Shown: positions 43,664 through 52,745 of the stretch, piece after piece
How positions within the stretch are numbered: position 1 is the first letter of the stretch
Layout of the letters: every line of letters starts with the position of its first letter
Origin: CAYFKJ01 sp964528595
Lineage (GTDB): Bacteria; Pseudomonadota; Alphaproteobacteria; UBA2966
DNA: 64,000 nt
NCBI GenBank assembly: GCA_964528595.1
Contig: CAZGTM010000015.1
Coordinates: 6,839 to 70,838, forward strand
Direction: 5' to 3'
Notes under the pieces: generated by a model
What the model was told of the DNA's origin: nothing
Seen by the model: only the letters and a program-made list of their open reading frames with translations
Database searches by the model: none
Position numbers and translations under genes: made by a program

Positions 43664-45058
43664 ATGGCCAGGGCCGCCCGGCAATACGTCTGCCAATCCT
43701 GCGGCGCGGTGAGCGCCAAGTGGTCCGGCCAGTGCGATGCCTGTAACGAATGGAACTCGATCGTCGAGGAAGCCGGCGCCGCCAGCGCGCCCAAAGGCTT
43801 GAGCCCCGGCAAGGGCCGCCGCGTCGATTTCGTGCCGCTGGACGGCGAGACGGCCGAAAGCCCCCGGCTGACCACCGGCATCGCGGAGTTCGACCGCGCC
43901 CTGGGCGGCGGCCTGGTTGCCGGTTCGGCCATCCTGATTGGCGGTGATCCGGGCATCGGAAAATCCACCTTGTTGCTTCAGGCCACGGCGGTGCTGGCCA
44001 AATCAGGTGCGCCCTGCATTTACATTTCCGGGGAGGAAGCCGTCGAGCAGGTCCGCATGAGGGCGCGGCGCCTTGGGCTCGGAGACGCGCCTGTCGAACT
44101 CGCCGCCGCCACCAGCGTGCGAGATATTCTGACCAGCCTGGAAAGCCGGGAGGCGCCCCGCTGTGTGGTCATCGATTCGATCCAGACCATGTTCGTCGAC
44201 AACCTCGAATCCGCTCCCGGCAGCGTCGCCCAGGTTCGCGCCAGCGCCCAGGAATTTATCCGCATGGCGAAGAACCGGGGGATCAGCGTCCTTCTGGTCG
44301 GTCACGTCACCAAGGAAGGACAGATCGCCGGCCCCCGCGTGCTGGAACACATGGTCGACACGGTGCTTTATTTCGAGGGCGAACGCGGCCACCAGTTCCG
44401 TATTTTGCGCGCCGTCAAGAACCGTTTCGGTCCGGGCGACGAAATCGGCGTGTTCGAAATGACCGACGCCGGTTTGGCCGAAGTCGCCAATCCCTCTGCC
44501 CTTTTTCTGCCGGAGGAAGGCAGCCGCGTCAGCGGCAGTTGCGTGTTTGCCGGCATCGAAGGCACGCGGCCCGTTCTGGTCGAAATTCAGGCTCTGGTGT
44601 CGCCGTCGCCGCTGGCCACGCCGCGGCGCGCGGTGGTCGGCTGGGACTCGTCGCGCTTGGCCATGGTCATGGCGGTCCTGGACGCCCGATGCGGCCTTCA
44701 TCTTGCCGGCAACGACGTCTACCTGAACGTCGCCGGCGGGTTGAGGGTGCAGGAACCGGGCGCCGACCTTGCCGTGGCGGCGGCGCTAATCTCTTCCATC
44801 ACCAACGTCCCGGTGCCAGGCGGCGCCGTCGCCTTCGGCGAAATCGGCCTGTCCGGCGAGGTCCGCCCGGTCAGCCAGACGGATGTCCGCTTGAAGGAGG
44901 CGGCGAAGCTCGGCTTCGAGCGCGCTTTGATCCCGGCGGGTGCGGCAAAACGCAAGCCGCTTTTAACGATGGACGAGATCTCGGCGGTACACGAACTGGT
45001 GACGCTGTTCGGTGAACCGCAGCCCCTGCGCGCCGTCTCGGGAGCCGACGATGCCTGA
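43664..45058 (+). CDS. radA: DNA repair protein RadA
   Basis: A 464-residue RecA/Lon-like protein acting in branch migration and recombinational repair. The N-terminal C4 zinc finger is CQSCGAVSAKWSGQCDAC. The RecA-like core has Walker A in IGGDPGIGKSTLL, VVIDSIQTM as Walker B, and the RadA-specific KNRFGPGDEIGVFEM. The Lon-like C-terminal domain (about 290-455) ends in a P-domain-like fold. The stop overlaps cvpA by eight bases. Confidence 0.95.
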   Translation: MARAARQYVCQSCGAVSAKWSGQCDACNEWNSIVEEAGAASAPKGLSPGKGRRVDFVPLDGETAESPRLTTGIAEFDRALGGGLVAGSAILIGGDPGIGKSTLLLQATAVLAKSGAPCIYISGEEAVEQVRMRARRLGLGDAPVELAAATSVRDILTSLESREAPRCVVIDSIQTMFVDNLESAPGSVAQVRASAQEFIRMAKNRGISVLLVGHVTKEGQIAGPRVLEHMVDTVLYFEGERGHQFRILRAVKNRFGPGDEIGVFEMTDAGLAEVANPSALFLPEEGSRVSGSCVFAGIEGTRPVLVEIQALVSPSPLATPRRAVVGWDSSRLAMVMAVLDARCGLHLAGNDVYLNVAGGLRVQEPGADLAVAAALISSITNVPVPGGAVAFGEIGLSGEVRPVSQTDVRLKEAAKLGFERALIPAGAAKRKPLLTMDEISAVHELVTLFGEPQPLRAVSGADDA

Positions 45059-45719
45059 CGGATCGGTCAATATCGTCGATGCCGGCGTCGCCGTGGTCCT
45101 TATCCTGTCCGCACTTCTCGCTTTCAGCCGGGGTCTGGTGAAGGAATCCCTGGCGGTGGCCGGCTGGGTGGGTGCCGCCTTCGTGACGCTCTACCTATAT
45201 CCATACGCCGCGCCCTATTCACGGAAATACATCCCCATCACGATCGCCGCCGATGCGGCCACCGTCATCGCCATCTTCGTCGTGACCCTTGTCGTAATTT
45301 CCATCATTAGCCACCAGATTTCCGCCAGGGTGAGAGAAAGCGCCATCGGGCCGCTTGACCGCTCCCTCGGGTTTCTCTTCGGTTTGGCGCGGGGCGCGGT
45401 TGTGGTCATTGTTGCTTACATGCTGCTGACCTGGCTTATTCCCCCACAGGACCATCCCAAACTGGTGACCGACGCCCGCGTGACGCCTTGGGTACAGCGG
45501 GGCGCGGAGCTCATGGCCAGGTTGGTTCCCGAAACCTCTCAGGCCCGCGAGGCCGTCGAGGGTGCGTTGGACGAAGCCGGCAGGCTGAACGATCAAACCG
45601 GAGGACAATTGGAGCGCGCGATCAAGCAATCAATTGAAGACTCCGGTGCGAAATTGGGCTACAAGCCGAACCAGCTGAACCAGATGGACCAGTTGATCAA
45701 ATCCAACCAGGATGAGTAA
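45051..45719 (+). CDS. cvpA: CvpA family membrane protein
   Basis: A 222-residue inner-membrane protein with four N-terminal hydrophobic segments (VAVVLILSALLAFSRGLVKES opens the CvpA signature). Its C-terminal part (about 150-222) is hydrophilic and Gln/Asn/Glu-rich. CvpA was named for colicin V production and is linked to envelope stress; its direct role is unknown. It lies between radA and purF, with eight bases of overlap on the left and one shared base on the right (TAATG). In E. coli it also precedes purF. Confidence 0.88.
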   Translation: MPDGSVNIVDAGVAVVLILSALLAFSRGLVKESLAVAGWVGAAFVTLYLYPYAAPYSRKYIPITIAADAATVIAIFVVTLVVISIISHQISARVRESAIGPLDRSLGFLFGLARGAVVVIVAYMLLTWLIPPQDHPKLVTDARVTPWVQRGAELMARLVPETSQAREAVEGALDEAGRLNDQTGGQLERAIKQSIEDSGAKLGYKPNQLNQMDQLIKSNQDE

Positions 45720-47224
45720 TGGAAAATCGGAACAGAACCGCGACCCCGACCCTTCGAACGACTGGTTATTTGAACGCTCCGAGCCATCCCTTAGACGACG
45801 ACAAACTGCACGAAGAGTGCGGTGTTTTCGGCATATACGGCCATCACGACGCAGCCGCTCACACCGCGCTGGGTCTGCACGCCCTGCAGCACCGGGGGCA
45901 GGAATCGGCCGGTATTTGCGCCTACGACGGCATCCGTTTCAACACGCACCGGAACCTCGGCCTGGTGGGCGATATTTTCAGCTCTCAGAAGGTCATCGAC
46001 AGCCTCGAGGGCGACCGGGCGATTGGTCACAACCGCTACTCAACGACCGGCGAGACGCTGTTCCGCAATGTCCAGCCGCTGTTTGCCGAGTTCGCCTTCG
46101 GCGGCCTCGCCATCGCGCACAACGGCAACCTCACAAACGCCTATTCCGTCCGCCGGGACCTGGTGGACAAGGGTTCCATTTTCCACACCACGACCGACAG
46201 TGAAGTGTTGGTCCACCTTATTGCGACCAGCAAATTCAACACCGTTTCCGACCGCATGGTTGACGCCCTTTCGGGGGTCGACGGCGCCTACTCGCTGGTC
46301 GCGCTGACCAACGACGCTATGTACGGCGTGCGCGACCCGATGGGGGTGCGGCCCTTGGTAATCGGGACAATCGACGGCGCCACGATCCTGGCGTCCGAAA
46401 CCTGCGCGCTCGATATCATTGGCGCCGAGTTCGTGCGCGACGTCGAACCGGGCGAGTTGATCATCGTCGACGACCGCGGCATGCAAAGCCTGAAACCGTT
46501 CGCCCCGACGCAACCGCGCTTTTGCATTTTCGAATACATCTATTTCGCCCGGCCCGACAGCATGGTCGAGGGCTCCAGCGTCTACGAAGTCCGCAAGAGC
46601 ATCGGCGCCCAACTGGCCCGCGAGGCGGGCGTCGAGGCCGATATCGTCGTGCCGGTACCCGATTCCGGCAACCCCGCGGCCATGGGATACGCGGCGGAAG
46701 CCGGCATACCCTTCGAACTGGGCATCATCCGCAACCATTACGTCGGCCGCACCTTCATCGAACCAACGGACTCGATCCGGCATCTGGGCGTCAAGTTGAA
46801 GCACAACGCCAACCGCTCCTACATCGAAGGCAAGCGCGTCGTGCTGGTCGACGATTCCATCGTCCGCGGCACGACGTCGACCAAGATCGTCGAGATGGTG
46901 CGGGAAGCCGGCGCCACCGAGGTGCACATGCGGATCGCCAGCCCGCCGACGACCCACTCCTGCTATTACGGAGTCGATACGCCGTCGCGGGACAAGCTGA
47001 TTGCGGCGCGGCTCGATCTGGAAACGCTGCGCGCCTATGTCGGCGTCGACAGCCTGGCCTATATCTCGATGGACGGGCTTTACCGGGCCATGGGCCAGGA
47101 GAACCGCGATCCCGACGCCCCGCATTACTGTGATGCCTGTTTCTCGGGCGACTACCCCGTCGCCCTGACCGATCACGTCGATGGCGAAGCGCCTGCCCAA
47201 TTGTCTCTGCTGGCGGAACGGTAA
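45719..47224 (+). CDS. purF: amidophosphoribosyltransferase, iron-sulfur type
   Basis: A 501-residue PurF catalysing the first committed step of purine synthesis: PRPP plus glutamine to phosphoribosylamine. The glutaminase nucleophile is Cys34 in HEECGVFGI, which becomes residue 1 once a 33-residue propeptide is removed. Cys269, 415, 471 and 474 equal 236, 382, 438 and 441 in mature numbering, matching within one residue the four [4Fe-4S] ligands of the Bacillus enzyme; E. coli PurF lacks the cluster. The PRPP motif is VVLVDDSIVRGTTS. It is last in radA-cvpA-purF. Confidence 0.96.
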   Translation: MENRNRTATPTLRTTGYLNAPSHPLDDDKLHEECGVFGIYGHHDAAAHTALGLHALQHRGQESAGICAYDGIRFNTHRNLGLVGDIFSSQKVIDSLEGDRAIGHNRYSTTGETLFRNVQPLFAEFAFGGLAIAHNGNLTNAYSVRRDLVDKGSIFHTTTDSEVLVHLIATSKFNTVSDRMVDALSGVDGAYSLVALTNDAMYGVRDPMGVRPLVIGTIDGATILASETCALDIIGAEFVRDVEPGELIIVDDRGMQSLKPFAPTQPRFCIFEYIYFARPDSMVEGSSVYEVRKSIGAQLAREAGVEADIVVPVPDSGNPAAMGYAAEAGIPFELGIIRNHYVGRTFIEPTDSIRHLGVKLKHNANRSYIEGKRVVLVDDSIVRGTTSTKIVEMVREAGATEVHMRIASPPTTHSCYYGVDTPSRDKLIAARLDLETLRAYVGVDSLAYISMDGLYRAMGQENRDPDAPHYCDACFSGDYPVALTDHVDGEAPAQLSLLAER

Positions 47225-47233
47225 CATCCCGAA

Positions 47234-47941
47234 ATGACCAAACGGCTCGAAGGACGCGTGGCCCTGGTAACGGGGGCCTCCAGGGGTATCGGCTACGCGG
47301 TGGCGGAACGCCTGGCCCGCGAAGGCGCGCATGTAATCGCCGTCGCCCGTACGGTCGGCGGTCTGGAGGAACTTGACGATGTCATCCAGGAAGCCGGCGG
47401 CAGCGCCACCCTGGTGCCCTTGGACCTCTTGGATTATCCCGGCATCGACCGGCTTGGCGGCGCCGTGGCGGAACGCTGGGGCCGTCTTGATGTCCTGGTG
47501 GGTAACGCGGCGACACTTGGGGCGCTGAGCCCGGTCGGGCATTTCTCGCCGGAAGACTGGGAACGCGTCTTCGCCCTCAACGTTACGGCAAATTGGCGGC
47601 TCATTCGATCCTTCGATGCGCTGCTGCGGGCCTCGGATGCGGGGCGCGCCATGTTCGTCACGTCGGGCGCCGCCCACGCCTTCGTGCCCTACTGGAGCGC
47701 CTACGCGGCGAGCAAGGCGGCGTTGGAAACCATGGTTCGAACTTACGCCGCCGAAATGGACAAAACGTCCGTGCGGACCAACCTCATCATCCCCGGCATC
47801 ATCCGCACCGCCATGCGGGCCCAAGCGTTCCCCGGCGAAGACCCGATGACGCTGCCGGAACCTGCGTCCATTACCGGCACATTCGTGGAACTGGCTGAAG
47901 CCTCGTGCGGCCGGAACGGCGAGACAGTCGTGGCGGGCTGA
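47234..47941 (+). CDS. short-chain dehydrogenase/reductase
   Basis: A 235-residue classical SDR of unknown substrate. Visible are LVTGASRGIGYAVAERLA, GNAATLGAL (in place of the usual NNAG), the catalytic Ser in VTSGAAHAF, and Tyr/Lys in AYAASKAALETM. The C-terminal half is short. It starts nine bases after purF and might be transcribed with it, and converges on der with four bases between stops. A purine role is not implied by the family. Confidence 0.86.
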   Translation: MTKRLEGRVALVTGASRGIGYAVAERLAREGAHVIAVARTVGGLEELDDVIQEAGGSATLVPLDLLDYPGIDRLGGAVAERWGRLDVLVGNAATLGALSPVGHFSPEDWERVFALNVTANWRLIRSFDALLRASDAGRAMFVTSGAAHAFVPYWSAYAASKAALETMVRTYAAEMDKTSVRTNLIIPGIIRTAMRAQAFPGEDPMTLPEPASITGTFVELAEASCGRNGETVVAG

Positions 47942-47945
47942 CCAC

Positions 47946-49310
47946 CTATTTCTTCCCGGCGTAAGGGTTCTCGCCTTTGCGCATGATAAGCCGGATGGGC
48001 GTGCCCGGCAGGTCGAAGCTCTGGCGCAGATCGTTTACCAAGTAGCGGCTGTAGGAAGCGGGTAGCGATTCCGGCCGGCCGGCGAACACGATGAAGGTCG
48101 GCGGGCGCGATTTCGCCTGAGTGACGTAGCGCAGCCTGACGCGTTTGCCGTTGACGGCGGGCGGCGGGTGACGTTCCGTCACGTCGGCCAGCCAGCGGTT
48201 GAGCTGGCCCGTGGGAATGCGGGTATTCCACACGCCGTAGGCCTCGAATACGGTCGGCATCAGGGTGTCGAGCCGGGCGCCGGTCAGAGCCGAAATCTTG
48301 ACGATCGGCACGCCGCGAACCTGGGGTAGTGAGATCTCCAGCCGGTCGTTCAAATCCCGCATCACGGCTTTGCGGTCCTCGATGGCATCCCACTTGTTGA
48401 CCGCAATAACCAGGGTTCGCCCCTCGGATATCACCAGGCTGGCAATCGTGAGATCTTGTTTTTCAAGCGGCGCCTGGCCGTCGATGACCAGAACGACCAC
48501 CTGGGCGTAGCGGATGGCGCGGGTCGTGTCGGCGGTCGACATGCGCTCCAGCCGTTCCCGCACCCTCGCCTTGCGGCGTAGGCCGGCGGTGTCGATCAGG
48601 CGGATCAGTTCGCCCTGCCACCGCCATTCCACGGCAATGGAATCGCGGGTGAGACCCGCCTCGGGACCGGTAATGAGCCGGTCATCCTCAAGCAGGCGGT
48701 TGATCAGGGTGGATTTTCCGACGTTGGGACGGCCGACGATGGCCATATGGATCGGCCCACCTTCCTCCTCCTCACCTTCCTCTCCCTCTTCGGGGTCGAG
48801 CAGCGAGGCGGCGGCGTGATCAAGCAACGGGGACAGAACATCATAAAGCTCGTCGATGCCCTCTCCGTGTTCCGCCGAAATGCGGACGGGATCACCGAGA
48901 CCAAGCCGGTAAGCTTCGAGAAAACCGCTTTCGCCTTGGCGGCCTTCGCATTTGTTGGCCAGCACGATAACCGGGGTATGGCGCCGCCGCAGGATCTCGG
49001 CAAAATGTTCGTCGGAGGCGGTAATGCCAGCCCGGGCATCGACCAGCATGAGGCCGACGTCGGCCTCATCCAGCGCCGTTTCGGTCTGACGCCACATACG
49101 GTCTTCCAGGCTCGCCGCCGGGCCTTCCTCCAGTCCAGCGGTATCGATCACGCGGAACTTGAGGTCGACGAGGCGGCCCTCGCCTTCGCGGCGGTCCCTG
49201 GTTACGCCCGGCGTGTCGTCGACCAGAGCCAGCCGTTTGCCAACCAGCCGATTGAACAGGGTGGACTTGCCGACGTTCGGTCGGCCGATGATGGCGACGG
49301 TAGGAAGCAT
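47946..49310 (-). CDS. der: ribosome-associated GTPase Der (EngA)
   Basis: A 454-residue essential GTPase with two G domains in tandem and a KH-like C-terminal domain. It acts in assembly of the 50S ribosomal subunit. The first P-loop is GRPNVGKSTLFNRL (8-21), and the second is MAIVGRPNVGKSTLINRL (about 189-206). Both DxxG and NKxD elements are present (VIDTAGL, NKC; LIDTAGL, NKWD). The linker between the domains is Glu/Asp-rich (EEGEEGEEEEGG). bamB lies just upstream, as in many proteobacteria (bamB-der). Confidence 0.95.
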   Translation of the reverse strand: MLPTVAIIGRPNVGKSTLFNRLVGKRLALVDDTPGVTRDRREGEGRLVDLKFRVIDTAGLEEGPAASLEDRMWRQTETALDEADVGLMLVDARAGITASDEHFAEILRRRHTPVIVLANKCEGRQGESGFLEAYRLGLGDPVRISAEHGEGIDELYDVLSPLLDHAAASLLDPEEGEEGEEEEGGPIHMAIVGRPNVGKSTLINRLLEDDRLITGPEAGLTRDSIAVEWRWQGELIRLIDTAGLRRKARVRERLERMSTADTTRAIRYAQVVVLVIDGQAPLEKQDLTIASLVISEGRTLVIAVNKWDAIEDRKAVMRDLNDRLEISLPQVRGVPIVKISALTGARLDTLMPTVFEAYGVWNTRIPTGQLNRWLADVTERHPPPAVNGKRVRLRYVTQAKSRPPTFIVFAGRPESLPASYSRYLVNDLRQSFDLPGTPIRLIMRKGENPYAGKK

Positions 49311-49326
49311 GTGTTCAAAACCGGTT

Positions 49327-50661
49327 TTAGCGGTAGGCGAGCAGTTCGGCGTCGTCGGTCAGAAAGAACAGGGTGCCATTGGCCACGATGGGGGAGATCG
49401 AGACGGCATCGGAAAGTTCGATCTGCCCGATCACGTGACCGTCGTAGGGCGAAATGGCGATGGCGACGCCTTGCGACGAAACGGCGATGATGCGATCTCC
49501 GGCGAGTACGGGACCCGCCCAATCAACAGGATCGGTCCGGTCTTCCGGGTCTTCGAACCGAGCAAGCTGTTGCACCCAACGAATACGGCCGCTCTTGCGC
49601 GACAGTGCAATGATCTGGGCGTCAATGGTAAGAACAAACAGGAAATCTCCGGCGATCCACGGTGTTTGCACGCTGCCGATATCCTGATCCCAGATCCGGT
49701 TGCCGGAGCGTAAGTCAATCGCCACCATGCGGCCGGCATGGCTGACGGCGTAAACCACGCCGCGGTCGATTACCGGCGCGCCGTTGATATCGCTGAGTTC
49801 GGAAAGCGCGGTCAATCGACCCGCCCGAGTCAGCGAGTCAACCCAGGCGACGCGTCCGTTCGCGGCACGCAGTGCAAACAATTCTCCCGACGAATAGGGT
49901 GCAACGACCAGGCCGCCAGTCGCCGCGGGGCTGGCCGATCCCATCAAGCCGGCCTTTTCCGCGATTCCGACGTGGGTCCATTGAACATTGCCTTCTGCGG
50001 TGTCGAGGGCATGCAGGCGGTTGTCGTTGGAAATGACGAGCACCCGACCCTGCTCGATGGTCGGTGCGCCGCGCAGCGGGACGCCCAGCCGCTGTCCCCA
50101 AAGGACCTCACCGGTGGCGGGTTCCAAGGCATGCACATAGCCGTATCCCGTCGCGACATACAGTGTTTCCTCGGCATAGGCCAGGCCACCACCAAGGGCG
50201 CCGGGGTCTTCGCCCGGCGGCGTCATGCTGTAGCGCCAAACGCGTTCGCCGTTGTCTGCCCGGTGGGCCGAAAGATTGCCTCTGGCGTCAAGCACGAAAA
50301 CCATTCCTTCGGCATAAATCGGCGCCGCCAAAAGGCGCTCCAAGTCGTCCGAACCGGCGCCGGCGCCGGCGCTCCAAATCAACCTTGGCGCCTCAGCCAT
50401 GGCAAGATGATGCATGGCATGCGTCGGATGCCCCCCGAGTTGAGGCCAATCCGTATTTACATACGGCCGGGGCAGCCGCACAACGAGGTCGGCAATCGCC
50501 GGGTCCGGCGTGATCGACGTCTCAAGGCTCAAGACGGAGATGCGCTCTCCCGGCAAAGGCGGCGGTTCGACATCGCCCAGCCAGTCGGGCAGCACTGATT
50601 CGCAAGCCCCAAGGGCGAGCGTCGCAAGCACCGTAACCAGATATCGGGCCGACGATTTCAT
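49327..50661 (-). CDS. bamB: outer-membrane assembly lipoprotein BamB
   Basis: A 444-residue lipoprotein with signal peptide and lipobox LGAC (Cys20), then a PQQ-like beta-propeller of eight blades (AxxGxxxWxx repeats such as TGEVLWGQRL, EGNVQWTHVG and NRIWDQDIG). BamB helps BamA fold outer-membrane barrels. It is longer than E. coli BamB (392 residues), mainly in the N-terminal linker. yfgM ends two bases before its start, and der follows, so yfgM-bamB-der is one operon. Confidence 0.93.
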   Translation of the reverse strand: MKSSARYLVTVLATLALGACESVLPDWLGDVEPPPLPGERISVLSLETSITPDPAIADLVVRLPRPYVNTDWPQLGGHPTHAMHHLAMAEAPRLIWSAGAGAGSDDLERLLAAPIYAEGMVFVLDARGNLSAHRADNGERVWRYSMTPPGEDPGALGGGLAYAEETLYVATGYGYVHALEPATGEVLWGQRLGVPLRGAPTIEQGRVLVISNDNRLHALDTAEGNVQWTHVGIAEKAGLMGSASPAATGGLVVAPYSSGELFALRAANGRVAWVDSLTRAGRLTALSELSDINGAPVIDRGVVYAVSHAGRMVAIDLRSGNRIWDQDIGSVQTPWIAGDFLFVLTIDAQIIALSRKSGRIRWVQQLARFEDPEDRTDPVDWAGPVLAGDRIIAVSSQGVAIAISPYDGHVIGQIELSDAVSISPIVANGTLFFLTDDAELLAYR

Positions 50662-50663
50662 AT

Positions 50664-51311
50664 TTATTCCGAACCGCCCACGGCAGCCAACATTTCAGCC
50701 GCTCTCGCCCGGACGCCCTGCGGCGCCGCCGCATCGTCTGAAAGCTCCTTGAAAGTCTTGATTGCAGACGCCGTATCACCATCCGCCAGGGCCGCGACCG
50801 CAACAAGTTCAAGCGCTGAATGGCGCCAAACCTTGCTGCTGCCCGTCAGGGGTTCCAAACGCTGCCGGGCACCAGACACATCGCCCTCGTCGAGTAGGAC
50901 GCCGGCCGCCAGCAGGGACGCCAGTTCCCGGTAAACCTGGTCACTCCCATCTGCGGAAATCTGGTCGTAGGTCGAAACGGCCGCCGCGATGTCGCCCGAT
51001 CTGGCCTGAGCGGTGGCTTGTTCAAACTTGGCGATCACGGCGTACCCGCCACCGGCGTCAGCGGCAAGTGTGGCAAAAGCGGCCACCGCCTCAGCTTCTC
51101 TGCCCTCGCCAACCAGTGCCTTGGCGGCGGCAAAACGCTCCCCGTCGGCCAGTCTCTGGCTTTTGGAATACTCGCGCCAGCCGACGTTGGCTGCTGTTGC
51201 CAGCACGATGGCCAAAGCCACGGCGATCACGTATTTGCCGTATTTCGCCCACAATTCCTCGTGTTTATCGCGCCGTAGGTCTTCATCGACCTCTTGGAAG
51301 ATGTCTGCCAC
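50664..51311 (-). CDS. yfgM: YfgM-like tetratricopeptide membrane protein
   Basis: A 215-residue protein with a short cytoplasmic N-terminus (MADIFQEVDEDLRRDKHEELWAKYGKYVI in part), one membrane helix at about 28-46, and a periplasmic region of TPR-like Ala-rich helices. YfgM in E. coli binds the Sec translocon and envelope chaperones. The start is GTG at 51311 with a perfect GGAGGA ribosome-binding site. It is immediately upstream of bamB and der, the usual yfgM-bamB-der order. Confidence 0.88.
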   Translation of the reverse strand: MADIFQEVDEDLRRDKHEELWAKYGKYVIAVALAIVLATAANVGWREYSKSQRLADGERFAAAKALVGEGREAEAVAAFATLAADAGGGYAVIAKFEQATAQARSGDIAAAVSTYDQISADGSDQVYRELASLLAAGVLLDEGDVSGARQRLEPLTGSSKVWRHSALELVAVAALADGDTASAIKTFKELSDDAAAPQGVRARAAEMLAAVGGSE

Positions 51312-51407
51312 TAATTCCTCCGAAAAGAATCACTCGAATTCAGCCGGTTTACCGCGTCCTGCGCCGCCAGCGCGCCGCGTTCAAACCGCGTCAAAATCGG
51401 GCGCTAC

Positions 51408-51435
51408 CTTATAGCCTGACGCCGCTATTAGCAAA
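51408..51435 (-). promoter_or_regulatory. candidate promoter of yfgM-bamB-der
   Basis: On the minus strand TATAAG occupies 51413-51408 and TTTGCT occupies 51435-51430, with 16 bases between. The predicted transcript starts near 51401 and gives a leader of about 90 bases. The -10 matches five of six consensus bases; the -35 is weaker. Confidence 0.4.
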
Positions 51436-51499
51436 TTCACGGATGCCATGATGAGGGCGAACATTCAGCCCATTTGTAGGGGCCGTCTCAACGCAATTC

Positions 51500-52063
51500 C
51501 TAGGCTGCGTTATCGGCGCGCCATTTGATGGAACAACCCATGCTGGCGATCTGGTTGCGTGGTCCGGAACCGGTCCTTGCGACCTCGATCATGGCCTCGA
51601 AAAGATCCCTCCGGGCATCAGGCACGGCCGTCGTCCGGGATTCGTCCAATCGGCCCCGGTACTGCAATTCGTCCTCGGCGTTGAAGCCGAAAAAATCGGG
51701 CGTGCATACGGCGTCATAGTCCCGGCCGATCTGTTGCGTCGGATCGATTACATAGGGAAAGGGAAAATTCTTCTCGTCCGACCAGCGCTTCATATTTTCA
51801 AACGAATCGTCGGGATATTCCGCGGTGTCGTTGACCATGATTGCGATGGCCCCGATGCCGTGAGCTTTCAGGTCCGACACATCTCTTATGATGCGGTCGA
51901 TCACCGACTTGACGTAGGGACAATGATTGCAAATGAACATGACCAGCGTACCATTTTCGCCACGTACGTCAGCCAGCCTGTAGCGGCGGCCGTCAACCCC
52001 TTCAAGGTCGAAATCCACTGCTTTCCAGCCAAATTCACATATCGGTGTCTCGGCAGCCGCCAT
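51500..52063 (-). CDS. thioredoxin-fold protein, AhpC/TSA-like
   Basis: A 187-residue thioredoxin-fold protein with the vicinal cysteine motif CNHCPYVKS (C-x2-C) at the start of helix 1, preceded by RYRLADVRGENGTLVMFI. CTPDFFGFNAEDEL is a conserved later stretch, with a further Cys. This spelling (NHCPYVK) is characteristic of a family of thioredoxin-like peroxiredoxin relatives widespread in bacteria. No signal peptide is seen, so it is probably cytosolic. The exact reaction is unknown. It is divergent from the lipoprotein gene at 52231. Confidence 0.82.
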   Translation of the reverse strand: MAAAETPICEFGWKAVDFDLEGVDGRRYRLADVRGENGTLVMFICNHCPYVKSVIDRIIRDVSDLKAHGIGAIAIMVNDTAEYPDDSFENMKRWSDEKNFPFPYVIDPTQQIGRDYDAVCTPDFFGFNAEDELQYRGRLDESRTTAVPDARRDLFEAMIEVARTGSGPRNQIASMGCSIKWRADNAA

Positions 52064-52230
52064 TATCCGTCTCCACTTTCACATCGCACCGGCACCCCAG
52101 CCGGCGCATCCAAGCAAATGAATATCATTGTCTGCGACGGAGGTAAAACATATCGGGCCGGTCTTGGGTAATACCGCAACTCATGCCAAGATAGCGCCCG
52201 TTCCATCGGCTGAAATCCAGGAAATATAGA

Positions 52231-52707
52231 ATGCGACAGCAAAAAATATTCCGGGCCGCCGCACTATCGGCAATTCTCTCCATTACCGGCTGCGTCGATG
52301 CCATGAACGCCGGAAGTTCCGATACGAAAGCCGCCACGGGCACGCTCGAGGAAGCCTCGACCCCGACCGCGCAGATGGTGACGTTTTCGGATATTCCGGT
52401 ACCCGGCGGCGCCGAGGTGGACACGGATAACTCGATAATTCTGGGGGCTGGCGATTCATGGACGGGCCGAGTATTGCTGGAAAGTAGCGAGGTCCCTGCG
52501 GCAATTTTCGAGTTCTACCGGCAGGAGATGCAGGGATACGGTTGGGAGGAAGTGACGGCGATCAGAGCCGCGACCAGCGTTCTGACCCATGCCCGCGAAG
52601 ATCGCATCGCGATTATCCAAATCGGCAAATCACCGGCCGGCGCGACATCCATCAGCGTCACCATGTCGCCCAAAGGCTCCGGAGAGGCCGCCGCGAAAAC
52701 CAACTAG
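52231..52707 (+). CDS. small lipoprotein of unknown function
   Basis: A 158-residue protein with a lipoprotein signal (MRQQKIFRAAALSAILS, lipobox SITGC, Cys at residue 21). After a Thr/Ala-rich linker the folded part reads VTFSDIPVPGGAEVDTDNSIIL, then GDSWTGRVLL, FEFYRQEMQGYGWEEVTAI and TSVLTHAREDRIAII. The alternation suggests a small beta-rich domain with a helix (FEFYRQEM), but I recognise no named family. A good AGGAA ribosome-binding site precedes the ATG. It is divergent from the thioredoxin-fold gene and converges on the universal-stress gene. Confidence 0.78.
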   Translation: MRQQKIFRAAALSAILSITGCVDAMNAGSSDTKAATGTLEEASTPTAQMVTFSDIPVPGGAEVDTDNSIILGAGDSWTGRVLLESSEVPAAIFEFYRQEMQGYGWEEVTAIRAATSVLTHAREDRIAIIQIGKSPAGATSISVTMSPKGSGEAAAKTN

Positions 52708-52745
52708 CGGCAACCCGAATACGCCCCCGAAATAAATGCCTGGAT

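Noticed and set aside
46040..47824. 594-residue minus-strand frame opposite purF and the SDR gene
   Set aside because: It is antisense to two well-supported genes, has Gly/Arg/Val-rich composition without motifs, and such long antisense frames are expected at high third-position GC.
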